Origin: Pseudomonadales bacterium
Lineage (GTDB): Bacteria > Pseudomonadota > Gammaproteobacteria > Pseudomonadales > Pseudohongiellaceae
NCBI GenBank assembly: GCA_024234325.1
Contig: JACKOJ010000002.1
Coordinates: 426,550-490,549, forward strand
Direction: 5' to 3'
Length of the DNA: 64,000 bases
The position numbers and the translations under genes were made by a program. The notes beneath the pieces were generated by a model. It worked only from the letters and a program-made list of their open reading frames with translations. It ran no database searches and had not been told where the DNA came from. Position 1 is the stretch's first letter. Each line of letters starts with the position of its first letter. Shown piece after piece: positions 41,242 to 51,678 of the stretch.

Positions 41242-44178
41242 TCAGGGGGCAGCGACTGGATTCACGCAGGCCACGCTGCCGTTCTTGACCACGGTATTGA
41301 CGTTGCGGATCTGGTGAATATCGTTGATGGCGTTGCCATCGAGAATCACCAGGTCCGCCATATACCCCGGCGCGATTCTGCCAAGCTGATTGCCCGCACC
41401 GAGTGCATTCGCCGCATCGGAGGTGGCGGAACGCAAGGCCTGCGAGGTGGTAAGCCCGGCCTCTACATAGATCTCGATTTCACGGTGCAGGGAGTCGGCA
41501 AAGGCCACGAAGGGAGAATCGGTACCGGCCACGATGCGACCGCCACCGTTGATAATCTTCATCAGCGTTGCCTTCTGGGCATCCAGGTTGGAACTGCGCT
41601 CGCTCAGCGACATGGTCGGCGTGATGATCACGCGGGACTTCGTGGTCAGTTCGATCACGTCCTGATAGGCAATGTTCAGGCGACTCTCTTTCAGCGAATA
41701 GCCACGGCGGCTGGTCGCCGCCAGATGCTCCATCTGGTCAATCCCGTTTGCAACGGCGGGATAGAGCTCGTGGGAAGACACCGGGATGCCGCTCTCATGC
41801 GCCAGTGCAATCGCGCGCTGCTGCGCCGTATAGTCCTGCCGCACATAGCTCTTGTACATGTCCAGTTGCAGGGCGCTGGAAAGGCGCAGGGATTCCGCCA
41901 CCCGCTGCGGGCTCTCCACGGTTTCCGATACACCGTAGGAAATTCGCGATCCCTCGTTCAGCGGCCCGGCAGTAAAGACACGTGGCCCCGGACGTCGCCC
42001 GGAGGCCTCTGCCTCGCGCCGCTCCACGGCGTGATAGGGATCGTCCCCCGTTTCCCGCACCGTGGTAATGGCATGGCAGAGATAGTGATCGCCCAGCATG
42101 ATGCCAAGGGTCGTGGACTGGTGGGTGTGACTCTCGATCAGGCCCGGCATCACGAACTTGTCCGAGGCATCGATCAGCGTGCCCACCACCTGACTGAAAC
42201 CCGCCTGGCGCACATCGGTAATCACACCATTCTGGATGACAATGTCCACGCCTGAAGTCGTGCCGTCCTGTACGCCATCGAACAGGCGCCCTGCACGAAT
42301 CGTCAACGCGTTCTGCGGCAGCGCCTGCACCCAGGTCGGCTGAATATCCAGCTCACGCGTGCGGCGGCGCCGCTTCTCGAACAGCTTGATCGTGTCGCCA
42401 TCGACGTAGATCAGCCGCGAACCGTCGGCCGACCAGCTCGGGTTTTCCCCGGCTGCCGCAATGCGGCGCGCATCGCCCAGCGTGCCATCGGCCTGCATCG
42501 GCACTGTCCACAGTTCACCGTCGATGCGATAGACCATATCGCCGGTAGATGACCAGGCGGGACGATTGTGCTGACGGCGCCCAAGAGACTTGCCCGGCAC
42601 CGGGCTGACAAAGAATTTCTCGCCCTCGCCGTTCGCGGGCAACACATACAGCACGTTATGCCCTTCGCGGAAACGGCTGTTGCCCGGGTCGCGGTAATAC
42701 ACCACTACCTTGCTGCTATCGGGCGACCACGCGGGAGCGCTCGGCCCGAACATGGCTTCGGAAATTTCCGTGTCCGTGCCCGTGGCCAGATCGATGACAT
42801 TCACGGTGGAAGAGATAAACACGCTATTGCCCACGTCGCGCAGATAGGCAATGCGGCCGCCATCCGGTGCCCAGATCGGCGAGCTCGGCGCCTTCTCCAG
42901 GTCGGTCACACGGCTGGCACTGCCATCGCTGAGCTGCAGCGTCCAGATGTCCGACTTGCCGTCGCGGTCGGACACCCAGGCGAGTTGCTGTCCGTCCGGT
43001 GACCAGCTTGGGGACACATCGATATAGACGTCATCGGTAAGCTGCCGGGTCTCCCCGCTGTCCAGGTCGGCCAGCCACAGGTCGCCGAGGGCGGCAAACG
43101 CGGCCTGACTGCCGTCGGGCGAGAGAATGGGGTCAATAATGCCCAGCGCCTTGCGTGGCGTCTGGTCGCGGAAATTGTAGGTGCGACGTTCGTAGGGTGT
43201 GCGGTCCAGCGTTACCGTTGCGCTGAAGGGCACCGACGCCCCGGGCTGCCCTGCCGGGGTCAGTGTTTTCACCTGGCCGTCCGCCGTGTAATAAAGGGTG
43301 CCATCCGGCCCCATACTGGGCCTGAACGGAAATATGTCCCCCCCTTCCACCAGATGCGTTGCACCCAGACCATCCATTGGCACCAGGGCAAGATGCGCGT
43401 CGCTTCCATCCATGGCAACAATGTAGAGCCCGTTGCCGTCCGGCGCCCACAGCGGCGCGCCGAGCAGGGGCGCCCGGTACAGTTCGCGCAGGCCGCGACC
43501 GTAGAGTTCGCGCACCACCAGACGATTCTCGGGGCCGTCGATCACAAAGGCCAGATTGTTGCCATCGGGGGAAAGCGTGGGGTACACGGCATTGCCGTCG
43601 CCGGAGAAATACGGAGTGGTGGGTGCCAGGTAGCCGGTCTCCCGGGCATCCGTCAACGGGCGACGCTCGCCACTGCGCAGATCGGTCATCCAGGCCGCAT
43701 AGCCGCCATCCTGATCGCTGGAATAGAGCACCTGACGGCTGTCGTAGGTAAAGGCCGGGTAACGCGCGTCTGCCCCCAGGCCATTCTCAAGCTGCTTAAG
43801 ATCGTCGCCATCCGGCTCTACCGTCCACACGGAGAAAGCGTCGCCCACGAAGGAGTAGAAGCTGATACGGGAACCGTCCGGCGCCCACACGGGTTCCTGC
43901 GCATCCATCTCCGGCGGCGTAATGGGAGTTGCTTCACCGCCGCTGGCAGGCACCGACCACAGCACCCCCTGCAGGGCCAGAATCAGGGTCTCGCCATCCG
44001 GCGAGATCGCGGCGGCCATATTGGTGCCTTCGGTCATCGTCGCTTCCACAAGCACACGATCCTGGGCAAGAGCGAGCCCCGGGCTGAATATGGCCGGCAG
44101 GGAGAGAACCAGCAGAAAGAGGGCCACACAGCGGGACGTTAAACGCGACAGCAGGGAAGGCAGACACACAGCAGACAT
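41242..44178 (-). CDS. Secreted TolB-like beta-propeller / amidohydrolase fusion
   Basis: The 978-residue protein has a signal peptide ending ALA-QD. Residues about 50-620 hold repeated PD40/WD40-like blades (ISPDGETLIL, WAPDGSRISFYSF, SPDGNNLAFVI, WSPDGQQLAWVSDRDG). From about 640 there is an amidohydrolase domain with the metal motif VMPGLIESHTHQST, SSHELYPAVANGIDQMEHLA and VAGTDSPFVAFADSLHREIE. Such fusions are common in marine and soil bacteria as periplasmic hydrolases, probably on cyclic amide or peptide substrates. The substrate is unknown. Confidence 0.92.
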   Translation of the reverse strand: MSAVCLPSLLSRLTSRCVALFLLVLSLPAIFSPGLALAQDRVLVEATMTEGTNMAAAISPDGETLILALQGVLWSVPASGGEATPITPPEMDAQEPVWAPDGSRISFYSFVGDAFSVWTVEPDGDDLKQLENGLGADARYPAFTYDSRQVLYSSDQDGGYAAWMTDLRSGERRPLTDARETGYLAPTTPYFSGDGNAVYPTLSPDGNNLAFVIDGPENRLVVRELYGRGLRELYRAPLLGAPLWAPDGNGLYIVAMDGSDAHLALVPMDGLGATHLVEGGDIFPFRPSMGPDGTLYYTADGQVKTLTPAGQPGASVPFSATVTLDRTPYERRTYNFRDQTPRKALGIIDPILSPDGSQAAFAALGDLWLADLDSGETRQLTDDVYIDVSPSWSPDGQQLAWVSDRDGKSDIWTLQLSDGSASRVTDLEKAPSSPIWAPDGGRIAYLRDVGNSVFISSTVNVIDLATGTDTEISEAMFGPSAPAWSPDSSKVVVYYRDPGNSRFREGHNVLYVLPANGEGEKFFVSPVPGKSLGRRQHNRPAWSSTGDMVYRIDGELWTVPMQADGTLGDARRIAAAGENPSWSADGSRLIYVDGDTIKLFEKRRRRTRELDIQPTWVQALPQNALTIRAGRLFDGVQDGTTSGVDIVIQNGVITDVRQAGFSQVVGTLIDASDKFVMPGLIESHTHQSTTLGIMLGDHYLCHAITTVRETGDDPYHAVERREAEASGRRPGPRVFTAGPLNEGSRISYGVSETVESPQRVAESLRLSSALQLDMYKSYVRQDYTAQQRAIALAHESGIPVSSHELYPAVANGIDQMEHLAATSRRGYSLKESRLNIAYQDVIELTTKSRVIITPTMSLSERSSNLDAQKATLMKIINGGGRIVAGTDSPFVAFADSLHREIEIYVEAGLTTSQALRSATSDAANALGAGNQLGRIAPGYMADLVILDGNAINDIHQIRNVNTVVKNGSVACVNPVAAP

Positions 44179-44275
44179 CCGGGGTTCTCCTGATCTGGAA
44201 TCGATGTATCGGAATCAACAGTATCGGAATGTGCAGCAAAGCGGCGGCACGCGCAAGTGTCTGCTGTCACCCTGC

Positions 44276-45787
44276 TCAGGAAGGCGGGGCCAGCACCGCT
44301 TCCAGCGCCTCGCACACCTGGCGCAACACGCTCAGGCGGGCGAATTTCTTGTCCACGGCGGGGATCAGCCGCCACGGAGCATTCCGGGTGCTGGTGCGCG
44401 ACACCATGTCATGCACTGCCTGCTCGTAGGCCTGCCACTTCTCGCGGTTGCGCCAGTCCTCATCGGTAATCTTGTACTGCTTCCATGCCAGCTCTTCGCG
44501 TTCGCGGAAGCGACGCAACTGCTCCTCGGGGCTGATATGCAGCCAGAACTTGAGCAGCACAATGCCATGATCCGTCAGTTGTTCCTCAAAAGCGTTGATC
44601 TCCGGGTAGGCCCGTTCCCATTCGTGATCCTGGCTGAAGCCCTCTACCCGTTCCACCAGCACGCGGCCGTACCAGGAGCGATCGTACACCGTGACATAGC
44701 CCGCGCGGGGCAGGTGCCGCCAGAAGCGCCACAGATAGTGGTGGGCAAGCTCTTCGTCCGTGGGGGCCGCAATCGAGATCACCCGGAACAGCCTCGCGTC
44801 GATACCGGCAACCAGGCGGCGGATTGCACCGCCCTTGCCTGCCGCATCCCAGCCCTCGAATACCAGCACCGTGTCGCGCCCCTCGCGCTTGGCCTGCCAG
44901 GTCAGCCGCCGCAGCCGATCCTGCAGCGCGCTCAGCTCCGCCTCGTAGGTCTCCGGGTCAGCCCGCTGTGTCAGGTCCACGGTGTCCAGAATCGTGCGTT
45001 GAGACGACGCCACCGTGTGGGAATGCGCCTTCCTGGGCGCCTCCTTCCCGGCAGCCGGCACAGGCGCAGGGGGAACCTGGCTCTGCTCCAGACGGTCACA
45101 GTGGCGGGTCAGCAACTGCTGCAGGATTTGCCCGGTGGTCAGGTGCTGATAGTGGCTGTCGGTGCCCTCCACAATATGCCAGGGGGCGATGGCGTGGTCG
45201 GTATCGCGGATCGCGCGCTCGGACACCTCACGGAAGCGGTTGTAGATTCGGGAGTACTCCGTCAGTTGCGGGCTTGCAATACCCGCCTCGCGATCGTGAT
45301 GCAGCCGCTTCGCCTGCTCCTCTTCGCTGATGTGGTACCAGAACTTGATGATCAGCGCGCCATCGGCCGCCAGCAGTTGCTCGAACTCCACGATCTGGCG
45401 TAATTCACGCTCAAACCTGTCCTCGTCGCAACGCTCAAACGCGTGTTCCACGATGGGTTCGGTATACCAGGACCCCAGCAGCACCCCGACACTGCCCCGC
45501 TCCGGCAGCGTTCGCCAGAAGCGCCAGAAACGGGGACGCTCGCGCTCCTCGTCGCTGCTCTCCCAGAATGCATGGGTACGCAGTCCGCGGGAGTCGAACC
45601 ATTTGTTCAGGCGGTTCACCGTGCCGCCCTTCCCGGCGCCCTCCACTCCCGAGACCAGAATGATGACGGGCACCTTCAGGGCCCGCAGGCGCTGCTGCAG
45701 GGCCAGAAGGGAAATTTGCAGTGCCGGCTCCTGCTTGCTGAAGTCGGCCTTGCTCAACGAACGTCCCAATTCCGCGGTTTCAAACAT
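44276..45787 (-). CDS. pap: Polyphosphate:AMP phosphotransferase
   Basis: The 503-residue protein has two tandem PPK2 domains. The first has Walker A SGVEGAGKGGTVNRLNKW and RPRFWRFWRTLPERGSVGVL; the second has FEGWDAAGKGGAIRRLVAG and LWRFWRHLPRAGYVTVYDRS followed by WYGRVLVERVEGF. Two-domain PPK2 enzymes (class II, Pap) phosphorylate AMP to ADP with polyphosphate. I chose the ATG at 45787 (MFETAELGRSL), the usual family start; the frame is open to 45847. It is divergent from the OsmC gene. Confidence 0.93.
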   Translation of the reverse strand: MFETAELGRSLSKADFSKQEPALQISLLALQQRLRALKVPVIILVSGVEGAGKGGTVNRLNKWFDSRGLRTHAFWESSDEERERPRFWRFWRTLPERGSVGVLLGSWYTEPIVEHAFERCDEDRFERELRQIVEFEQLLAADGALIIKFWYHISEEEQAKRLHHDREAGIASPQLTEYSRIYNRFREVSERAIRDTDHAIAPWHIVEGTDSHYQHLTTGQILQQLLTRHCDRLEQSQVPPAPVPAAGKEAPRKAHSHTVASSQRTILDTVDLTQRADPETYEAELSALQDRLRRLTWQAKREGRDTVLVFEGWDAAGKGGAIRRLVAGIDARLFRVISIAAPTDEELAHHYLWRFWRHLPRAGYVTVYDRSWYGRVLVERVEGFSQDHEWERAYPEINAFEEQLTDHGIVLLKFWLHISPEEQLRRFREREELAWKQYKITDEDWRNREKWQAYEQAVHDMVSRTSTRNAPWRLIPAVDKKFARLSVLRQVCEALEAVLAPPS

Positions 45788-45925
45788 GGCAGTGTCTCCC
45801 GAGCTGAGTGCCCACAGCTTAGCACCGAGTGGTGACGTGGCCAGCATGGAAAGATCAAGGTTTTCACACTATGATTGCCGGATTCCGCCTTTACACCTGT
45901 TATCCGTAATCCTTACGAGTCATCC

Positions 45926-46387
45926 ATGGACAAGAGTCAATTCACCCTTACACTCAAACGCATCGAGAATTATCTGTTTCAGATCGATTTCGGCGAGTTC
46001 GGCAATATTATGGCTGATGAGCCCGCACCGCTTGGCGGTGGCGAAGGCCCAAGCCCCTCCGCCATGCTCGCGGCGTCGGTTGCCAACTGCCTCTCTGCCA
46101 GCCTGCTGTACGCACTGGGGCGCAAGAAGGAAGACCCGGGCGAAATCAGCGCCGAGGTCACCGGCACCGTGGAGCGCGTCGGCCGCTTTCTGCGCGTCAC
46201 CCGCGTACGCGTGGCACTGAAGCTGGGCGTGGAGAAGAGCGCCCTGCCCTCGCTGGAAAACGCGATGAAGGTGTTTGAAGACTACTGCACCGTCACCCAG
46301 AGCGTGCGCGCCGGGGTGGCCGTGGACGTTGAAATCACCGACAGCACGGGCGCAGTGGTGCACACGAGCATCGACGAAAGCCGATGA
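45926..46387 (+). CDS. OsmC-family protein
   Basis: The 153-residue protein opens MDKSQFTLTLKRIENYLFQI, with GPSPSAMLAASVANCLSASL providing the first OsmC Cys; a second Cys lies in FEDYCTVTQSVRAGVAVDV. OsmC/Ohr proteins reduce organic hydroperoxides with paired Cys. It is the first gene of a co-directional cluster and its stop overlaps the MFS start (ATGA). Confidence 0.88.
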   Translation: MDKSQFTLTLKRIENYLFQIDFGEFGNIMADEPAPLGGGEGPSPSAMLAASVANCLSASLLYALGRKKEDPGEISAEVTGTVERVGRFLRVTRVRVALKLGVEKSALPSLENAMKVFEDYCTVTQSVRAGVAVDVEITDSTGAVVHTSIDESR

Positions 46388-47571
46388 CACCGATTCAGGC
46401 CGGGGCACGTCCCGCGCTGATCCCCCTGGTCGGCATCAGCATGCTATGCAATGTGGTGACGGTGGTCTTTGCCCGCTTGGCCTATGGCCTGCTGCTGCCC
46501 GGCATGCAGGAAAGCCTGCAACTGAGTTTCACCCAGGCTGCCCTGCTCGGCACCGTCACCGCCCTCGGCTATCTCTCCCTTGTGTTGCCAGCAGGAATGC
46601 TGGCCGCCCGCTACGGTGCACGCCGCACCATCCTGCTGGGCACCGGCTTCGCCATTCTGGGCTTTGGCGGGCTCTCCCAGGCCAGCAGCTTTCCGCTGCT
46701 CATTGGCCTGATGCTCTGCCTGGGCGCCGCCACCGCCTTCTCTTATACCCCCATGATCTCACTGCTCGGCGCCTGGTACCCGGAGCGCCGGGGCACGGTC
46801 ATCGGCCTGGCCAACTCTGGCGTTGGTTCCGGCATGTTCCTGACCGGCGCCCTGGTGCCGATGCTGACGACGCAGACAGAGGGCTGGCGTCAGGCATGGC
46901 TGCTGTTTGCCCTCATTTCCTTGGCCTGCGCCCTGCTCGCATGGCGCGTACTGCAGGATCCACCACGCATGCCCCGGCCGGACAACCCGCAGATTCAGCC
47001 CAGCGGTCTCGGCACCGCTCTGCGCAATCGGCACGTCCGCTCGGTCGCCTGGATCTACGGCATTATCGGCGTGACCTATATTCTGCAGTCCCTGTTCATG
47101 TACAGCTTTGCCCTGGAAACCGGCATTCCGGCAACCTCGGCAGGGCATCTGGTGGCGCTTATGGGCATTCTGTCCATCTTCGCCTCCCCCGGCTGGGGCT
47201 GGGCGGCGGATCGCATCGGCCACGACCGCGCGCTGGTGATCTGCATGGCACTGGGCGCAGCGGGAACCCTGCTGCCCGTGCTGTGGCCCGTTTATCCCGC
47301 CTTCCTGCTGCACTATTTCGTTCTCGGCGCCACCACCACCGGGCAGTTCACGTCCATTCTTGCCGCCGCTACCCGCACCGTGAGTCGGGAGCAAGCGGCC
47401 GTCACCATCAGCTTCATTACCCTCTTCTTTGCCGCTGGGCAGTTGCTTGGGCCGTCGCTGGGCGGACTGCTGCTGGAGAAAACCCACAACTTCCCGCTGA
47501 TGTTTGCCCTCAGCAGCTCCCTGGTTGCCCTCGGCACCGTGCTGAGCTGGCGCAGCGGCCGCCGCGCGTAG
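46384..47571 (+). CDS. MFS transporter
   Basis: The 395-residue inner-membrane protein has about twelve hydrophobic segments, an MFS loop 2-3 motif (GMLAARYGARRTILLGTG) and its repeat in the second half (GWGWAADRIGHDRALVI). It resembles the YbfB/YjiJ-like group. The ATG overlaps the OsmC stop. The substrate is unknown; coupling to OsmC suggests efflux in oxidative or chemical stress, by inference only. Confidence 0.88.
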   Translation: MTPIQAGARPALIPLVGISMLCNVVTVVFARLAYGLLLPGMQESLQLSFTQAALLGTVTALGYLSLVLPAGMLAARYGARRTILLGTGFAILGFGGLSQASSFPLLIGLMLCLGAATAFSYTPMISLLGAWYPERRGTVIGLANSGVGSGMFLTGALVPMLTTQTEGWRQAWLLFALISLACALLAWRVLQDPPRMPRPDNPQIQPSGLGTALRNRHVRSVAWIYGIIGVTYILQSLFMYSFALETGIPATSAGHLVALMGILSIFASPGWGWAADRIGHDRALVICMALGAAGTLLPVLWPVYPAFLLHYFVLGATTTGQFTSILAAATRTVSREQAAVTISFITLFFAAGQLLGPSLGGLLLEKTHNFPLMFALSSSLVALGTVLSWRSGRRA

Positions 47572-47644
47572 GCCTTCGCGTGGCCGCCGTGCTATGCTGC
47601 CGCCCTGCATTCCCCGAACACAATCGCCCGACACAGGACCTCCG

Positions 47645-48118
47645 ATGACCGCCCCTCTGCAATGGCAATGCCTCGACTTCAGCGCCCTGGGTAGCAAGCG
47701 CCTCTACGCCATCCTGCGTCTTCGCCAGGAAGTTTTTGCCGTGGAACAGAACAGCGTCTACCTCGATGTGGACGGCAAGGACCTGGACGCCCTGCATGTG
47801 CTTGCAGAAGAAGACGGGCGCGTGCTCGCCTACTGCCGCCTGCTGGCACCGGGCGTGAAATACGCCGAAGCTTCCATTGGCCGCGTGGTGACGGCCCCCG
47901 AGGTGCGCGGCACCGGTGCAGGGCGCGAACTGATGCGTCAGGCACTGGCTGCCTGCCAGCAGCACTATCCGGAAACCGGCAACCGCATCTCGGCCCAGCT
48001 TTATCTGCAGACATTCTATGAAGGCTTTGGATACGAGGCAGTAGGCGAGCCCTACGGTGAGGACGGCATTCCGCACATCGAGATGCTGCGCCCTGCCGCA
48101 TCGGGAGCCACCGCATGA
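47645..48118 (+). CDS. elaA: GNAT acetyltransferase ElaA
   Basis: The 157-residue protein matches ElaA: LQWQCLDFSALGSKRLYAIL, RLRQEVFAVEQNSVYLDVDG, IGRVVTAPEVRGTGAGRELM (acetyl-CoA-binding Q/RxxGxG/A pattern) and SAQLYLQTFYEGFGYEAVGE. The ATG at 47645 gives the family start. Its stop overlaps the next start (ATGA). Its acceptor substrate is not known. Confidence 0.92.
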   Translation: MTAPLQWQCLDFSALGSKRLYAILRLRQEVFAVEQNSVYLDVDGKDLDALHVLAEEDGRVLAYCRLLAPGVKYAEASIGRVVTAPEVRGTGAGRELMRQALAACQQHYPETGNRISAQLYLQTFYEGFGYEAVGEPYGEDGIPHIEMLRPAASGATA

Positions 48119-49404
48119 AGAAGTTCCTCGCCCTGCTGATTGGCCTGCCCCTGCTGGTGCTCGCACTGACGCCGTTAATCATTGGGGGCGCGATCAACGA
48201 CCCGAAACAACTGGAGCAGTTGCGCTTGCAACTGGGACAGCCCGACATGAATCTGGCACTGGATCGCGGCTGGTTCCGCACCACCGGCGTGGTCACGGTG
48301 ACCGACCCGGTGATTGGCCAGCAACGGCACCAGGGCGTGCGCTTCACGGCACCGGTCACCATTCAGCACGGGCCGCTGCTGTGGACCGACGCGGGCATGC
48401 AACTGGGCTGGGCCTATGGAGTGGCGGAACCGAGGCTGGACGCCCCGGTGGACGACCCTGTGTTCAATGCCCTGCTGACCAGTGCCACCACGCCGCGCGT
48501 GACGGTGCTGACGACGCTCGCGCAGGACATGGTACTGCACTGGTCCAACGACACCCTGTACTACGACGACCGGGAACGGGTTCTCACCGCCGAGAACTTC
48601 GACCTGCTTCTGTCGGCCACCCCGGACCGCACGGTGGACATGACGCTGCACGCCGACAAGATCAGGGGCTCGTCCCTTGTCTTCGGCAGCGTGGAGGCGG
48701 AAGCGCCCAGCCTGGTGCTGAACGGCCGCGATCCGAATGGCACGCTGCTACCCAACTCGCTGCACCTGTCGCTGCCTCGCCTGCATATCGATGCCGAGGA
48801 ACAGTTGACCCTGCACGGGATTCGCATAGACTATGCCGCCCGTGAAGAGCCCGGCACCAGCAAGGTAACGATCGAGCAGCATGTGCAGGTGGAGCAGATG
48901 GAGTCCCGCGCACCATTGACCGCCCTGCGCCTGGACACGGTCACGCAGGACATCGACGTAGAACTGTTCCGTCAGCTTCGTGCCCTGATGAACGGTGTCG
49001 GCAGCAGCTCTGTGCAGACGCCGGAAGACCTGCTGCTGCAATTGCAGCGAAAGCCGTTCTCGCAGCATACCGACGCAACGCTGACCCTGTGGGGCGGTGA
49101 GCACCAGTTTGCGATCGACCTGAACTGGCCCGGCATTCCCGGCCTCACGAGTGCAGAACAGCTCAGGACCAGCCGGGTGTTGCGTGAACTGAACGCGACC
49201 ATCGCCGTCCGCGCCGACGTGGAGGCCATCGAGCGCAGCTTTGTTGCCATCATGGCACGCAATTATGCTGCGCAGGGCATGTTGCCGGTTGAAAACGGTC
49301 AGTATGTGCTGGACATGAACCTGCAGGGAGGCGCCCTGAACGTGAACGGCCAGACCATTGTTCTGGAACCATTCCTCAACTTGCTGAACCAGATGAACCG
49401 ATGA
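48115..49404 (+). CDS. DUF945 (YdgA-like) protein
   Basis: The 429-residue protein has an N-terminal membrane anchor or signal (FLALLIGLPLLVLALTPLII) and a long beta-rich domain of the YdgA/DUF945 family, ending AINVNGQ-like (LNVNGQTIVLEPFLNLLNQM). The family is exported; its function is not established. It overlaps elaA upstream and ygiQ downstream by 4 nt each, so the three are translated together. Confidence 0.85.
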   Translation: MKKFLALLIGLPLLVLALTPLIIGGAINDPKQLEQLRLQLGQPDMNLALDRGWFRTTGVVTVTDPVIGQQRHQGVRFTAPVTIQHGPLLWTDAGMQLGWAYGVAEPRLDAPVDDPVFNALLTSATTPRVTVLTTLAQDMVLHWSNDTLYYDDRERVLTAENFDLLLSATPDRTVDMTLHADKIRGSSLVFGSVEAEAPSLVLNGRDPNGTLLPNSLHLSLPRLHIDAEEQLTLHGIRIDYAAREEPGTSKVTIEQHVQVEQMESRAPLTALRLDTVTQDIDVELFRQLRALMNGVGSSSVQTPEDLLLQLQRKPFSQHTDATLTLWGGEHQFAIDLNWPGIPGLTSAEQLRTSRVLRELNATIAVRADVEAIERSFVAIMARNYAAQGMLPVENGQYVLDMNLQGGALNVNGQTIVLEPFLNLLNQMNR

Positions 49405-51575
49405 GTCAGAACACCCAGGGCAATCACAGTGACAAGAATGTCGGCCATGACAATGCCGGCAGTGAACAGCTTCGCCCCCTGTTTTCCTACCCGCGTTACT
49501 GGGCCGAGTGCTTTGGCACCGCTCCCTACCTGCCCACCACCCGTGCAGAGATGGACGCGCTCGGCTGGGACAGTTGCGACATCATTATCGTCACGGCGGA
49601 CGCCTATGTGGACCACCCCAGCTTCGGCATGGCGGTGATCGGGCGCATGCTGGAAGCCCAGGGCTTTCGCGTCGGCATCATTGCACAACCTGCGTGGGAC
49701 AGCGCCGAACCCTTCAAGATTCTGGGCGAGCCCAATCTGTTCTTCGGCGTGACCGGCGGCAACATGGACTCGCTGATCAACCGCTACACCGCCGATCTGC
49801 GCATCCGTACCGACGACGCCTACACGCCTCACGGCGAGGCGGGCAAACGCCCCGACCGTTCCGTGATTGTCTACAGCCAGCGCTGCCGCGAAGCCTATTA
49901 CGACACGCCCATCGTGATCGGCGGCATCGAGGCCAGCCTGCGCCGCATCGCCCAGTACGATTACTGGAGCGACAAGGTACGCAAATCGGTGCTCATCGAT
50001 TCCAACGCCGACATCCTGCTCTACGGCAACGCGGAACGTGCGATCGTGGAACTGGCGCATGAAATTGCCGCCGGGAAAAACATCAGCGAACTGACCACGA
50101 TTCGCGGCACGGCCTTTGTGCGCGACCAGCTACCCGAGGGCTGGACGGAGATCGACTCCACCCGCATCGACTGGCCCAGCCGCATCGACGCGCTGCCCAA
50201 CCCCTACGACATGAAAGACCCGGAAGGCCAGAGCTGCGCAAGCGACAGCGCGCCGGAAGCCGACAGTGCCAACCCCGTGCGCATCATTCCCATGCCACTG
50301 CAGCGCAAGCACGCGCTGGACCACACGAGCACCTATATCCGGCTGCCGTCCTACAACAAGGTGCGTAACGACCCGGCGCTTTATGCCCACGCCTCGCGCG
50401 TGCTGCACCAGGAATCCAACCCGCATAACGCCCATGTGCTGGTGCAGAAGCACGACACCAAGGAAGTGTGGGTGAACCCGCCACCGATTCCGCTGACGAC
50501 CGAAGAGATGGATGGCGTGTTCGACCTGCCCTACCAGCGGCGCCCGCATCCGTCCTATGGCAATGCGAAGATTCCGGCCTACGACATGATCAAGACCTCG
50601 GTCAACATCATGCGTGGCTGCTTCGGCGGGTGCACCTTCTGTTCCATTACCGAGCACGAGGGGCGCATTATTCAGAGCCGCTCGGAAGAGTCTGTGCTGC
50701 GCGAGATCGAAAAAATCCGCGACCAGGTACCCGGCTTCACCGGCACCATCTCCGACCTCGGCGGCCCCACGGCGAACATGTATCGCCTGAACTGCAAATC
50801 GGAACAGATCCAGAAGAACTGCCGACGTCTGTCCTGCGTCTACCCGACCATCTGTCAGCACCTGGAGACCGATCACCGCCACACCACGCAGCTCTACCGC
50901 AAGGCGCGGGCGATTCCCGGCATCAAACGCGTGGCCATTGCCTCCGGCCTGCGCTACGACCTGGCCCTGCGCGACCCGGAGTATGTGGAAGAACTGGTGA
51001 CGCACCACGTTGGCGGCTATCTGAAGATTGCGCCGGAGCACAGCGAGGAGAACACGCTGTCGAAGATGATGAAACCCAGCATCAGCTCCTACGACGAATT
51101 CAAGGAGATGTTTGACCGCTTCTCCAAGAAGGCAGGCAAGGTGCAGTATCTGATTCCGTACTTCATTGCCGCGCACCCGGGAACGGAAAACGAAGACATG
51201 CTCAACCTGGGCCTGTGGCTGAAGAAGAACAGGTTCAAACCGGATCAGGTGCAGACCTTCTACCCCTCACCCATGGCGCTGGCCACGGCCATGTACCACT
51301 CCGGCAAGAACCCGCTGAAGAAAGTGACCTACAAGAGCGAGAAGGTCAGCATCGTGCGGCAGATCGAACAGCGCCGCATCCAGAAGGCCTTCCTGCGCTA
51401 CCACGACGAGAAGAACTGGCCCCTGCTGCGCCAGGCGCTGCGCGACATGGGCCGGGCCGACATGATCGGCGATGGCCCGCACCAACTGGTACCCGCAGAA
51501 AAAGCCGAGCGCCGTGTGCGACCCGTGAAGGCGAAAGCGGGAAAACCTGCGGCTCGCAAGCCGCGCCGCCGCTAG
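49401..51575 (+). CDS. ygiQ: YgiQ-family radical SAM protein
   Basis: The 724-residue protein has the YgiQ N-terminal domain (PTTRAEMDALGWDSCDIIIV, ADAYVDHPSFGMAVIGRML) and a radical SAM core with RGCFGGCTFCSITEHEGR (CxxxCxxC iron-sulfur motif), plus GGPTANMYRLNCKSE. The C-terminal tail is basic and Lys/Ala rich. The role of YgiQ is still unclear. It is the last gene of the cluster, followed by a long hairpin repeat. Confidence 0.95.
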   Translation: MSQNTQGNHSDKNVGHDNAGSEQLRPLFSYPRYWAECFGTAPYLPTTRAEMDALGWDSCDIIIVTADAYVDHPSFGMAVIGRMLEAQGFRVGIIAQPAWDSAEPFKILGEPNLFFGVTGGNMDSLINRYTADLRIRTDDAYTPHGEAGKRPDRSVIVYSQRCREAYYDTPIVIGGIEASLRRIAQYDYWSDKVRKSVLIDSNADILLYGNAERAIVELAHEIAAGKNISELTTIRGTAFVRDQLPEGWTEIDSTRIDWPSRIDALPNPYDMKDPEGQSCASDSAPEADSANPVRIIPMPLQRKHALDHTSTYIRLPSYNKVRNDPALYAHASRVLHQESNPHNAHVLVQKHDTKEVWVNPPPIPLTTEEMDGVFDLPYQRRPHPSYGNAKIPAYDMIKTSVNIMRGCFGGCTFCSITEHEGRIIQSRSEESVLREIEKIRDQVPGFTGTISDLGGPTANMYRLNCKSEQIQKNCRRLSCVYPTICQHLETDHRHTTQLYRKARAIPGIKRVAIASGLRYDLALRDPEYVEELVTHHVGGYLKIAPEHSEENTLSKMMKPSISSYDEFKEMFDRFSKKAGKVQYLIPYFIAAHPGTENEDMLNLGLWLKKNRFKPDQVQTFYPSPMALATAMYHSGKNPLKKVTYKSEKVSIVRQIEQRRIQKAFLRYHDEKNWPLLRQALRDMGRADMIGDGPHQLVPAEKAERRVRPVKAKAGKPAARKPRRR

Positions 51576-51629
51576 AATCAAGGGATCAGGTACTTTGATC
51601 GAAATGATCAAGGTACCTGCCCCTTGATT
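51576..51629. repeat. Long hairpin repeat A (dispersed family)
   Basis: Arms at 51576-51600 and 51606-51629 form an inverted repeat of about 24 bp with a few mismatches and a 5-nt loop. The outer part reads AATCAAGGG and the inner part TTGATC, with CAGGTAC in between. It shares its core with the repeats at 55389 and 60491. It lies just after the ygiQ stop, with no T-run, so it is a repeat element rather than a clear terminator. Confidence 0.8.
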
Positions 51630-51678
51630 TCTGACCTGTCACTGTAACCTCCCTCCTCCTGCGCCGTATTATCGGCAT